A stretch of 64,000 nucleotides of DNA from Hybos culiciformis (lineage: Eukaryota; Arthropoda; Insecta; Diptera; Hybotidae), in NCBI GenBank assembly GCA_964007475.1, contig OZ023274.1, forward strand, positions 22,836,043 through 22,900,042, given 5' to 3'. The notes below the pieces were generated by a model that saw nothing but the letters and a program-made list of their open reading frames with translations, was not told the DNA's origin and made no database searches. Made by a program: the position numbers and the translations under genes. Below, in pieces: positions 1-9,746 of this stretch (the stretch's first letter is position 1; each line of letters begins with the position of its first letter).

Positions 1-2852
1 CTTTATTTCCTGCACGACCAGTTCTTCCACAACGATGAACGTAATCTTCATAATGATTTGGGCAGTCATAATTTACTACTAAAATTAAATCTTTTACATC
101 CAGCCCACGAGCTGCAACAGATGTAGCAATTAGTAATCGAACTTTTCCAGATTTAAAATCTACAATAGTTGAGTCTCGGTCAAACTGGTCGATTCCACCA
201 TGCAAACTCATGATGTTATGATATGAAGCTTTCATTAAATCCTTCAAAAGAGAATCAGCATTTTCTTGTTTGTCTACAAAAACTATAACGCTACCCTTCT
301 CCTGATATATACCCAGCAACTCAAGCAATTTGAAAAATTTACCGTCTTCATCTAATACAGATATATTTTGTTCAACATCCTTGCAAACTACAGATTTTCC
401 TCCAACTATGACTTCAATTGGCTTCTTCAATATTCTTCTAGCTAGAGCTTCCATTTGCCTTGGGAATGTAGCACTGAACATAACTGTTTGTCGATCAGGT
501 CTTATGTTATCAATTATTCTCATAACCTGAGGCTCAAATCCCATGTCAAACATTCTATCTGCTTCATCCAATACTATATACGTAACTCTTCTTAAATTTG
601 TTACTCGTCCAGAATTAGCAGCCAACATATCAATCATTCTGCCTGGAGTACATACTATAATTTCAGCACCTCTTTTCAATTCTGCAATTTGCTCGGATAT
701 TCCTGTACCACCATAAACACAAACAGGTCTTAATCCAAGAGATTTAGCGAAACGACGAATATCTTTACCAATTTGCATGCAAAGTTCCCGTGTCGGAGCC
801 ATTATTATAGCTATTGGTCCGTCACCTAAAATTAAAAAATAGTTTCTAATAAATACTTTACCATAATTTAAAAAAAATTTTTTTTTCAATTTTTGACGAT
901 GGATCTTTTGTACAGGTTTAAAAATAAACTTACCGTCTTCCAATGCAGGTTGATCCATAATATGTCTGAACATAGGTAAAATGAAAGCTAATGTTTTGCC
1001 GCTGCCTGTTTTTGCAATACCTATTAGATCTCGTCCTGTCATAATAGCAGGGATCGCTTGACACTGAATGGGTGTTGGTTTTTCGAAAGCAAGTTTCTTC
1101 AATAAAATATCCATTACTTTTTTAGAGACTCCGCACTGTGCCCAATTCTAAAAAAAATAAAATAAAAAATATGTTTTATTTTCTTTCAATAAAATTAATA
1201 CAAAAATAATTACTTTAATTGGCTTCGGGCATCCTTTTCCCTTAACTTGAATTCCTTCTAATTCGATTTTATATTTTTCCACTTCATCTGTTGTCATTTT
1301 AGCTAATTCAGGCACTTCAACATAAAAATCTTTTCGAAATTTAGCATAATTCATTTCTGAATGATCAATTTTAGCCAATTCTTTTTTATGCTTATTTGCC
1401 AATGTGACAGCTGCATCTTTAATATCTTCCAATTCTTCTTCACTTGAGTATTCTAAGCCGTCTTGATTTTGCTCAATTAGCTCACCCTTATCTAATTTTT
1501 CACTCATTTTTTTAACAACACCTGTTACAATCATTGAAGAAGAACCAGTTTTATTACTTTGTGGCTGTGTAAAATGATTCACTTTCTTAACTTCTTTTTC
1601 AATAGTTTCCATATAAGCATCCAAAGGATCCATTTCATTTTCTGGTTCTATATTCATTTCGACTGTATTTTCCACAATCATAACATCGTTTGAATCATCT
1701 TTATTATTTTCAATCAAAATATTTACTTTTTTCTCTTTGCCAGTACCATCATCTTCGTCTTCAGAATCATTTTCTAAACTCCATTTCTTTGATGGCAATT
1801 GTATTGTCATTTTAATATCTTTTTTATCTAATTGTTTGAGCTTACGCTCTGCTCGCCACCTTTCAATACGTTCACGCCTTTTAATCATTTCTTGTTCTAG
1901 ACGTTTCTGTTCCTCTTCTTTGTCAACTTCCTCCTCCGAACTATCAGTTGATTTTTCAGTTTTAATTTCCTCTTTAATTTTTTCAAAATTTTTTTCATTA
2001 TTACGAGGTGTTTGAGATTTTGAGCGATCATGATGTTTTGATTCCCTTTCACTTCTATCCCTTTCTTTTTCTCTAGTGTTGCGTTCCTTTTCTTTGGGTG
2101 ATCTGGAACGGCGATTACTATCACGACTAAAAAGATAATAAAAAAAATAATGGAATTTAAAATAAATTGAATTTACTAATTTTTTTTTAACTTAATATTT
2201 TTTGAATCTTTGATTATGTGAATGAATAATTTGTCGAGTTCCTATTTAACTGCCTCATTTAACAATTTTATTAAGTAAGTAAATGCTTACCAAGATATTT
2301 GAAAATGTTTATTACTTTGGATTTTTATTGTACTCGAATCGTAATTAATATCGATATGCTTTCATCGTGTCATATTGTGTATAGTATTCAGTTTAAATTT
2401 TGATAATCTATCTGGACTTAGGTAAACAAATGCTAAATGTTCTTAGGCTCTTACGGTATCCTATAAATGAGGTTATAAACGGCGGTCGGTGATCCAAAAA
2501 GTTTTAAGATGCGTTGAAAAGAATTTTATACCACTATCACTATATCCACAATTATTGAAAAAATTAAAAAAAAATATATGTTCAGTGTGTATACAAATAA
2601 GTGCTTACTGTTTTCTGTCTCGTTCGTGTGGCGATCTAGATCGCCTTCGATGCTTCTCATCACGTTTGCTGCGTTCTCGGCTTCTTGATCTTTTTCGTTC
2701 TTCCCGCTTTTTTTCCCTTGTTCGGGATGTCGAACGACGACGTTCTCGTCTACAAATAAGACAAATTATTAATAATTGATTTAGAATAAAGTTTTTAGAA
2801 AAAAAATAAAAAATGAACAAAACTCTTACGTGCTACCGGATCGAGATGACAT
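1..2852 (-). CDS. Ddx46: DEAD-box RNA helicase DDX46/Prp5, 5' part (partial at left edge)
   Basis: Pre-mRNA splicing helicase of the Prp5 family, which remodels U2 snRNP at the branch site. Exons read on the minus strand: 2852-2830 (ATG start), 2749-2609, 2126-1214, 1147-934, and 825 to the edge. All junctions are GT-AG and keep phase. The first about 150 residues are rich in R/S and charged residues. A DPLDAYM motif, typical of Prp5, lies in exon 3. The helicase core follows: motif I AKTGSGKT near residue 404, PTREL near 440, DEAD near 517-520, FSAT near 550, and [10 protein letters not shown] at the edge. About 705 residues are present; the human protein has about 1030, so the missing part is the rest of the helicase domain and the C-terminus. 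The first coding exon is only 23 nt. Identity is clear from motif order plus DPLDAYM. Confidence 0.95.
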
Positions 2853-3216
2853 TTTGTAAAAATTAACGTTTTTTTTTATTTCAACAATATTTCACTTATT
2901 CCAATAAAATATAATATTTTTCTAAAATTTATTAAATAAAATTAATTAATTAAATTTTTAAATCAAATAGAAATATTTATAAAAAATTATTTAATCGTTT
3001 AAAAAAAATCAACTCCTTCGTCAAGTCAAGACAACAAATCCCTTTCCCTTAATTTTTTTGAAAATGACATTTCAAATCAAATCATCCACAAACTTCATTC
3101 TCTTTTCTCTTCACTCTGTTTACGTTTTTTTTTTTAATTTTTTTTTGTAAACTTGCCAGATGCTGGAATCGATTAACAGACTGCTTTCCTGATGAATTAT
3201 AAGTTGTATAACTAGG

Positions 3217-3553
3217 TGTCTACATTAGCGTATTTTTCCTGCATGCGATTTTGTTCTTTAAATGTATTCGTGTATCTTTATACAAAATCCAAAATCGCAG
3301 CAAAATACGCATGCTGATTTTGAATAATTTTTCAGCATGCGTATTTTTTGACATTTCTCACAAATTTTTTTTTTTTTTTATTAATTTGACATTTAAATCA
3401 AGTAAAATGGTACAATTTGGAAAAATGTATAAAAATCACATGCTGTAAATCTAACCCAGTGGCATATTGAGCAAACACAAATACTAATAAATGAAACAGA
3501 AAAAATACAATACATTCATAAATACGCGTGATTCTAAATCGCTAATGTAGACA
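3217..3553. mobile_element. Non-autonomous inverted-repeat element (MITE)
   Basis: Perfect 14-bp terminal inverted repeats TGTCTACATTAGCG (3217-3230) and CGCTAATGTAGACA (3540-3553) enclose 337 bp. An internal inverted repeat is built on AATACGCATGCTGA / TCAGCATGCGTATT (about 3302-3350). There is no coding capacity. I could not find a convincing target-site duplication, so the superfamily is unassigned. Confidence 0.6.
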
Positions 3554-3784
3554 GCCCGTAAAGCAATTCACCCAGAATCCATCCCTCTGATATTGAAGAA
3601 TCTGAAGCATAAAAAAATCTTTTAATTTATTGAAGTTTATCTTTAGCCGCGTTGTATTTTCGAACTTTTGGTAGAAGGTAAAAATCCATTTTCGAATCGA
3701 GTTCGAAAAGTCATCATCGCACTTTTCTCAGAAAAATAAGAATAAGAATACTTATTTTTTTATTATATTTAAGAAACCCAAAAT

Positions 3785-3860
3785 AATATGGACAATCTGG
3801 CTTAGTGGCTAGAACATCAGACTGTAAGTCTGAAGGTGCCTGGTTCCATTCCCAATGACA
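3785..3860 (+). repeat. tRNA-derived SINE head (tRNA-like pseudogene)
   Basis: The sequence contains an A box TGGCTTAGTGG (3798-3808) and a B box GGTTCCATTCC (3842-3852) spaced as in RNA polymerase III promoters. Between them is an anticodon-arm-like stem with loop CTGTAAG that would present GTA (Tyr). The acceptor stem does not pair well, so it is not a working tRNA gene. A second diverged copy lies on the opposite strand at 5200-5265, which favours a SINE family over a single tRNA pseudogene. Confidence 0.6.
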
Positions 3861-5199
3861 AGATTTTTGTTGAAATATTTTAAATTTTTTTTCATAATAA
3901 TTAGTTTTTTACGATATTTAAACAAACCAAAATGTTTTTATCAGCCACTAATTTATCATTTTTTTAAATTTTCACATTCTATATACATATTCTATTTTTG
4001 AAACAAAACACAGAGCTAAGTAAAATTGTAGCAAATTTGGTGGCAAAGGTTATATTTTGGTTCAAAAAAATTTGCAAATTAGGCGCTCTTTGATTTTTTA
4101 TTTTAAATTATATAAATAGAAAAAACTTTTAATTAATAAATAGTGTTTTATAACTTTATAATACATATTATAAAATTAAAATGTAGCTAAAAACTTATTT
4201 GAGAACTTAGTTGAAAACTGTAAAATTTCATATATGAATTAATGCAATTGAATATTGCTATAAAATGGATGTAAAAAATATTGGAAACTTTGACAGATAC
4301 ATAAATTTAAGTATCGAGATTCTATTTCATTTTAAAAATTTAATTGTGAAAAAAAACTATGCTATTCAGAAATCAGTTTTCTAATAGCGGGTTGAATGAA
4401 CTATTTTTCAATATTGTGGGCAGCGTTCTGCAATATTCACAGCTTTTTCGTGCAATCTTATTTTCACAATAGAATTAACATAATCTTGTGATCATTCATA
4501 AAAAATGTAGACACCGGATAAAATATCACTAAAGTTCCAACTAATTTTCAAACATGTTTTATCACTTACTATGACAAGACAGTTATATGTACATATGTAT
4601 TTAAACAAGCATTTGTTAATCCTGTTGTAGTTAATAAGATAATAAACGCTAAAAAAAATACGGATTTTCCGGGAGAAAAATAAATAAGAAAAGTGACCAC
4701 ATTTCATTTCAGCTTCACTTCACTTCAATATTTTACATGTTTTTGTTTTATTTTTTTTACAGAGATCATGTAACCACTCAAGTTATAAACATTATATCCT
4801 ATAAAAAAAATTTATAATATTGGACGCCTAAACTCGTTACAAATTTTTTTATTAAAGCCTTGAGAAACAACATAGGTATATTTTGGCATTGATAGTATAG
4901 ATATCGATCAAGTAATTTATCATTATAGGTTTTCTCGGCTCAAAATATGAAAAAAAAAAATTTTTCAAAATAGGTAGTCACCGCAGCTACCAGACCAAAA
5001 ATTATGGGTAGGAATTCATAATTATCGTACTTTGCTGCTGCCTGGAACTTTCAGACTTTTTTAATTTCAAATATATGTATATATTGGGCCCAATATTAAT
5101 TACAAGCAAAAAAATTACATATCCTACTAATAAAAAAATGTTTGTTTCTTAAACCTAGTTAAAAAAAACTAAAAAAATTAAAAAAAAAAAAATTTATTC

Positions 5200-5265
5200 T
5201 TTGGGAATCAAACCTGACACCTTCACTCTTATAGTCTGATGTTCTAGCCACTAAGCTATATTCAC
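5200..5265 (-). repeat. tRNA-derived SINE head, second copy
   Basis: Minus-strand copy of the element at 3785-3860. It has A box TAGCTTAGTGG (5248-5258) and B box GGTTTGATTCC (5203-5213), with the shared core GGCTAGAACATCAGACT between them. It has an A-rich/T-rich tail side and no good acceptor stem. Confidence 0.6.
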
Positions 5266-5308
5266 CATATGATTTTGGCTTTCTAAAATATCATTAAAAA
5301 ATTCTAAT

Positions 5309-5478
5309 TTATGATATTTTATTATAAGTTATAATGTGCAGTGGAATTTTTTTTTCCCTTTTTTATTATCTAATATCGAATGTTTGTAAACTTCTGTTTT
5401 AGATTTTAAGATTTTTAAAGTAGAATAAAACTCGCACATCTTTTTATGATATTTTATTATAAGTTGCAATGTGCAGTG
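5309..5478 (+). repeat. Spaced direct repeat, about 36-bp units
   Basis: Two nearly identical units (5309-5344 and 5443-5478), both containing TATGATATTTTATTATAAGT and then AATGTGCAGTG, lie about 134 bp apart. Both are followed by T-rich stretches. This looks like a local duplication or the edge of a repeat family. Confidence 0.5.
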
Positions 5479-5545
5479 CGCATTTTTTCTCTTTTTTATT
5501 TCAAATGGTTGTCTTCTGTTTTATTGAAAAAAACTTACATATCCT

Positions 5546-6149
5546 ACCAATAAAAACACACGAAGCAGTCATAGAACTGCGACAGAAGTTTATACTTAAA
5601 GATTTGAGCCCGTTCCCAAACTGAGACTATTTTAGAAACTGAAAAATTATTTTAATTTCTAGAATTTCTAGTTTTGGAACCACACTATTTTACAGCTGTT
5701 ATTTTACAATTATTTTACAAATTAAGATTTTTTGACGTAAAAATCGTTCCGAAATATTTTATTTTTTAAAAATTTGCAAATGTAAATTTTAAATTTCCCA
5801 TAACAACCTCAGTTTATAAGTGTACTTTTAAGTGCAACTCATTTAAAAAAAAAAACAAAAAAATGAAAATTTAAGCAGACGTTGCAGATGATAATGTCAA
5901 GCCTATTTCAATTTCTGAAAAAAAAAAGGAATTTTCTTTAGCAGAAAAGGAATATTTAAAATAGTCTCAGTTTGGGAACGGGCTCTTAAACTATGAAATA
6001 ACAGTAGATACAAAATTTAAATTTACATTTTGTACTGAGCAGCACATCATTTGTAGCCACTATTATTAATTCATAGTTTAATAAATCTTTTAAGTATAAA
6101 CTTCTGTCGGCAGTTCTATGACTGCTTCGTGTGTTTTTTTTTTATTAGT
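5546..6149. mobile_element. Outer palindromic inverted-repeat element, interrupted
   Basis: The left arm (from about 5546) and right arm (to about 6149) are inverted copies. They share ACACACGAAGCAGTCATAG, then AGAACTG, then GACAGAAGTTTATACTTAAA. The left arm is split by a second element (5606-5985) and then resumes as TTAAACTATGAA. The right arm shows the unbroken order (complement of 6071-6090). No ORF is present. Confidence 0.7.
5606..5985. mobile_element. Inner element with 29-bp perfect terminal inverted repeats
   Basis: Identical 29-bp inverted ends begin GAGCCCGTTCCCAAACTGAG (5606-5634) and end in the complement (5957-5985). The 380-bp element carries no ORF. It sits inside the left arm of the element at 5546-6149, so it inserted later. 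Target duplication is unclear: the flanks read ...GATTT and TTAAAC... Confidence 0.75.
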
Positions 6150-6762
6150 CACTGTCATCTCACTATCTTTATAATATTATTTATATTTATTACATTTTTT
6201 AGTGATCGAAAAAACAAAATTTTGATTAAAACTGGTGAAAAAGTAAATCATGTGGAATTGTGGGAATGATTATGAATTAAAAAATGCTTAAACTCGAACA
6301 CCAAAGAACCTACTTTAAAGTTCTTTATTTCGTTAACAAATTCGAGCTCTAAATGTTGCCCTAATTCGTTCCCCAAACCATATTCTTTAAAATTTACATT
6401 TTCAATATTGAGAATTTTACAAAACGTTGTTAGAAAGAAAATTTTACTATTTTAAATTAAAAAATAAAAATAAATTATTTCTGTTTTGGCAACCGCATAT
6501 CCGACAATGTTTTTTTTCAATTATTCCATCAGGGATTTAACGTCAGGTGATTGACTATTTTTTGTAGTGTTGGCAACTATTAAGCACACGTCAGAGAGAA
6601 GAATTTTGTTTTTTTTTAATTTTAATATTTTGATTAAATTAGATGTCAAACAATTTGTGTAATTTGCAATCGACGAGACGACGAATACAACGAAATCGAT
6701 GCAATTATTTTGAAATTTTCAAAAAGAAAAAAAAAAAACATTGAAAATTAAAAAAAAAAATT

Positions 6763-8964
6763 ATGTTAAAAATGGGATTTATAATTCAAGCGTAAATATT
6801 TTTATTTTATTTTCCGCCACTTAAAAAAAATAAAACAAGAAAATTTAATTCAGCAAGAAAAATTCTTAATTTATAAATTGATTTTTTTTTTTTATCTTTT
6901 CAGATTTTACTTAATTCTTACGTTTCTTGTTTTAGGAGTTTTAACATTATTTTTAGCATTTTATTTATTGCGAAAATGGATTTTAAGAAAAAAAGATAAA
7001 ATGCACAAAGGAAATAATAAAAATAAAATAATAGTTGGAATATTTCATCCGTATTGTAATGCTGGCGGTGGCGGTGAACGGGTTTTATGGTGTGCCGTCA
7101 GAGCACTTCAGGTTTGGAAAATTGCAAAAATTTATTAATAGGTCTTTGCGATTTCACTGATAACAAAATGATATTAATTTAAGGCACACTAAGTAAAACT
7201 ATTACATCATATTTTCAATTAATACTTATGTAGGTATTTTCAAATTATATACGTTGGTACATTATCGTTATGAAGAAGAAATATAAATCACTAAGCATTA
7301 TGTCACTAAACATTACTATCTAATTATTACCTTCTGTTTAGCATAATTTTTACTAAATTCAAATTGATAATTTCGTTTTCGTTTTTTTTTTAGACAAAAT
7401 ACGATAACATAAGAATAGTAATTTATACTGGAGATGTTAATGCTCAACCTCAAGCAATTCTAAATAAAGCTAAAAATACATTTAATGTAACAGTTGATGA
7501 AGATAATATTCGATTTGTTTATTTAAAAAAAAGACACTGGGTTGAATGTGAAATGTATCCATATTTTACATTATTGGGTCAGTCTATTGGTTCGTTGATT
7601 TTAGGACTAGAGGCATTGATTAAATTTCCACCAGATATTTATTTGGATACCATGGGTTATTCATTTACATTGCCCTTATTTAGATTTTTAGCGCAATCTA
7701 AATGTGGTTGTTACGTTCATTATCCAACTATAAGTACAGATATGTTGAGAAGAGTTCAATGTCGAGTTTATGCACACAATAATCAAAGTTATGTTGTTAA
7801 AAATCCCTTCCTAACATGGCTGAAATTGGTTTATTATAAGCTGTTTGCAAAAGTAAGTTAATTTAATTTTTTATCTGATTTCTTGGGAATAAAAAAAAAA
7901 ATGTGAGAAGAAATAATGTAATTAACTTATATAAATTTACTAGGAAATTAGAGCTAATGTTTTTATTTGTTACCAACAGACTTATGCTAAAGTTGGAAGA
8001 TGCGCGCAAACGATTATGGTTAATTCAACTTGGACAGAAAATCATATATTAGATTTATGGGATGCTCCTTTTAAAACACATCGTGTTTATCCGCCATGTG
8101 AAGTAAGCAGTCTTAAAAACTTACAATTCACTGGTAATGATGATGAGAAAATTATAATTATGTCAGTTGGACAATTTCGCCCTGAAAAAGATCATCCTTT
8201 GCAATTGCAAGCACTTTATGAATTAAGAACATTAATGGTAAATGATGAAGAAATGTGGAATAAAATAAAACTTATTATAGTTGGCTCCTGTCGTCATGAA
8301 GAAGATTTTATCCGATTAAAGAATATGCAAGATCTCAGTAAACATTTATCACTGGAAAACGCTGTAGAATTTAAAGTAAACATATCATATCAAGAATTGA
8401 TTCAATGCTATCAAAAATCTAAAGTTGGAATTCACACTATGTGGAATGAACATTTCGGGATTAGTGTTGTTGAATTGATGGCTGCTGGTTTAATTATGAT
8501 TGCAAACAGAAGTGGTGGACCTTTGTTAGATATTATTGAAACATCTGAAGGTAGCCAAAATGGGTATTTAGCTGTTGATGCTATTGAATATGCTTCATGT
8601 ATTTTAGCTATACTTTATAATACTAAAGAACAAAACGAAAGAATTAGAAATGCAGCAAGGTGATATATAAAGAATTTTATTTATTTTCCTATTATGAGAC
8701 AACTCAACTGAATTATTTTTATTTTACTATCTATCCAAAGACTCATAATTATCAGAACTACTAACGAATATAATTTATTGAAAAGCATAAACTTTTTTCC
8801 TAATTGCCAAAACCCAATTAGCATAATTTAAATATAAATAATAATCTTACCATTGTAATTTTTTTCTTTTTAGGGCTTCCGCTGATCGATTTTCAGAAAA
8901 AGAATTCGATACTAATTTTTTGAGAGCTATTAGTCCATTGTTTAAGTGTGAATCAAAATTGTAA
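6763..8964 (+). CDS. Alg11: ALG11, GDP-Man:Man3GlcNAc2-PP-dolichol alpha-1,2-mannosyltransferase
   Basis: Adds the fourth and fifth mannoses to the dolichol-linked N-glycan precursor on the cytosolic face of the ER. Exons: 6763-6791, 6904-7111, 7394-7852, 7980-8659, 8874-8964. All junctions are GT-AG. The total of 1467 nt gives 488 residues, matching the usual ALG11 length of about 490. Residues 10-33 form a hydrophobic membrane anchor. A glycine-rich GGGGERVLW motif lies at residues 64-72 and the GT-B family motif EHFGISVVE is in exon 4. The start was chosen because the short first exon joins in phase (GC|A, Ala) to exon 2, and the bases before 6904 are an intron end rather than coding sequence. 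The gene converges with DRC11. Confidence 0.95.
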
Positions 8965-9354
8965 AACAACAAATATTCGTAATATTTTTAAGGCAGAAAG
9001 AATGTAGAGTTTCAGGCATTTAACTTGTTAAAGCAAAATAGAATTACAATTGTATAATAATGTTTCATCAACTTCGCAGAGTTATTTTATCGTTTTAAAG
9101 GAAAAATACAATCAGGATGACTAAATGATAATTTCTGAATTTTCAACTTTTTTTGTCACAATGTTGTAATATCGTAAACTAGTAATTTTAAGGACTTTTG
9201 ACATTATATTGAATTTTTTTAATATACTCTTCTTACGATACCATGATCATCAAACCAAGGTGATTTACTGAACTAATAATTATCTTGGGAGGGGAAATAA
9301 ATATCTTTAAATTAATTCCTATCATCATATTCATCATAGATTGTAAAAAATGTG

Positions 9355-9360
9355 AATAAA
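9355..9360 (+). terminator. Candidate Alg11 poly(A) signal AATAAA
   Basis: AATAAA lies about 390 bases after the Alg11 stop. A second AATAAA at 9595-9600 next to a GT-rich stretch is an alternative. In DNA this AT-rich the hexamer alone is weak evidence. Confidence 0.35.
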
Positions 9361-9666
9361 GAATTTAAAAAGGAGTTAATATTAAAATCACCCCATTATT
9401 GGCTCACAATATTTTCTTCTGATTAAAAGCACCAAATATTACAAATAATTCCGTTAGTTAGATAAACTTTTTGTTAAAAAATAAGAAGATATTGTATATT
9501 TAAGCTAAGAAGTAAACACAATATTTTTTTTTTTATATTATAGTTCTAGGTCTCTAGAATAATGCGTCTCTTGCAGTTGTGGTGTTTGTTGAAAAATAAA
9601 GTTTTTTTTCAATTACCTAAGCTATCGTAAGAGATATTTTATTAAATTTATTTCTAATTGTTATTT

Positions 9667-9679
<13 letters not shown>

Positions 9680-9703
<24 letters not shown>

Positions 9704-9706
9704 TAA
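9680..9706. repeat. (AT)n microsatellite
   Basis: An uninterrupted AT dinucleotide run of about 13 units, preceded by an A-run and followed by ATATA-type imperfect repeats. Confidence 0.9.
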
Positions 9707-9746
9707 TATAATATAAAAATATATTTCGAAATTATGTACACAAAAT

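Larger units (their letters stand above)
2853..6762. other. Intergenic region between divergent Ddx46 and Alg11
   Basis: This 3.9 kb stretch separates the two start codons and must hold both promoters. I see no protein-coding gene in it. Much of it is repeat-derived: an inverted-repeat element at 3217-3553, tRNA-derived SINE heads at 3785-3860 and 5200-5265, a direct repeat at 5309-5478 and a nested inverted-repeat element at 5546-6149. The about 190 bases before the Alg11 start (6570-6762) are more mixed in base composition and probably hold the Alg11 promoter and 5' UTR. No TATA box can be assigned with confidence in such AT-rich DNA. Confidence 0.6.
8965..9746. other. Convergent 3' region between Alg11 and DRC11
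   Basis: No gene is seen. The stretch holds the 3' UTRs of two convergent genes. Candidate plus-strand poly(A) signals AATAAA are at 9355-9360 and 9595-9600. A candidate minus-strand signal for DRC11 (TTTATT on plus) is at 9647-9652. An (AT)n microsatellite lies at 9680-9706. Confidence 0.6.

Noticed and set aside
1737..2015. Plus-strand open frame opposite Ddx46 exon 3
   Set aside because: It is the antisense of a Ser/Glu/Arg-rich coding exon; the minus-strand frame is supported by splice joins and motifs.
3785..3860. Functional tRNA-Tyr gene
   Set aside because: A and B boxes fit, but the acceptor stem does not pair and a diverged inverted copy exists, so a SINE head is more likely.
6878..6903. 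Coding use of bases just before 6904 for Alg11
   Set aside because: They form a T-rich tract ending in CAG, an intron acceptor. The ATG at 6763 with donor at 6792 gives a clean in-phase first exon.
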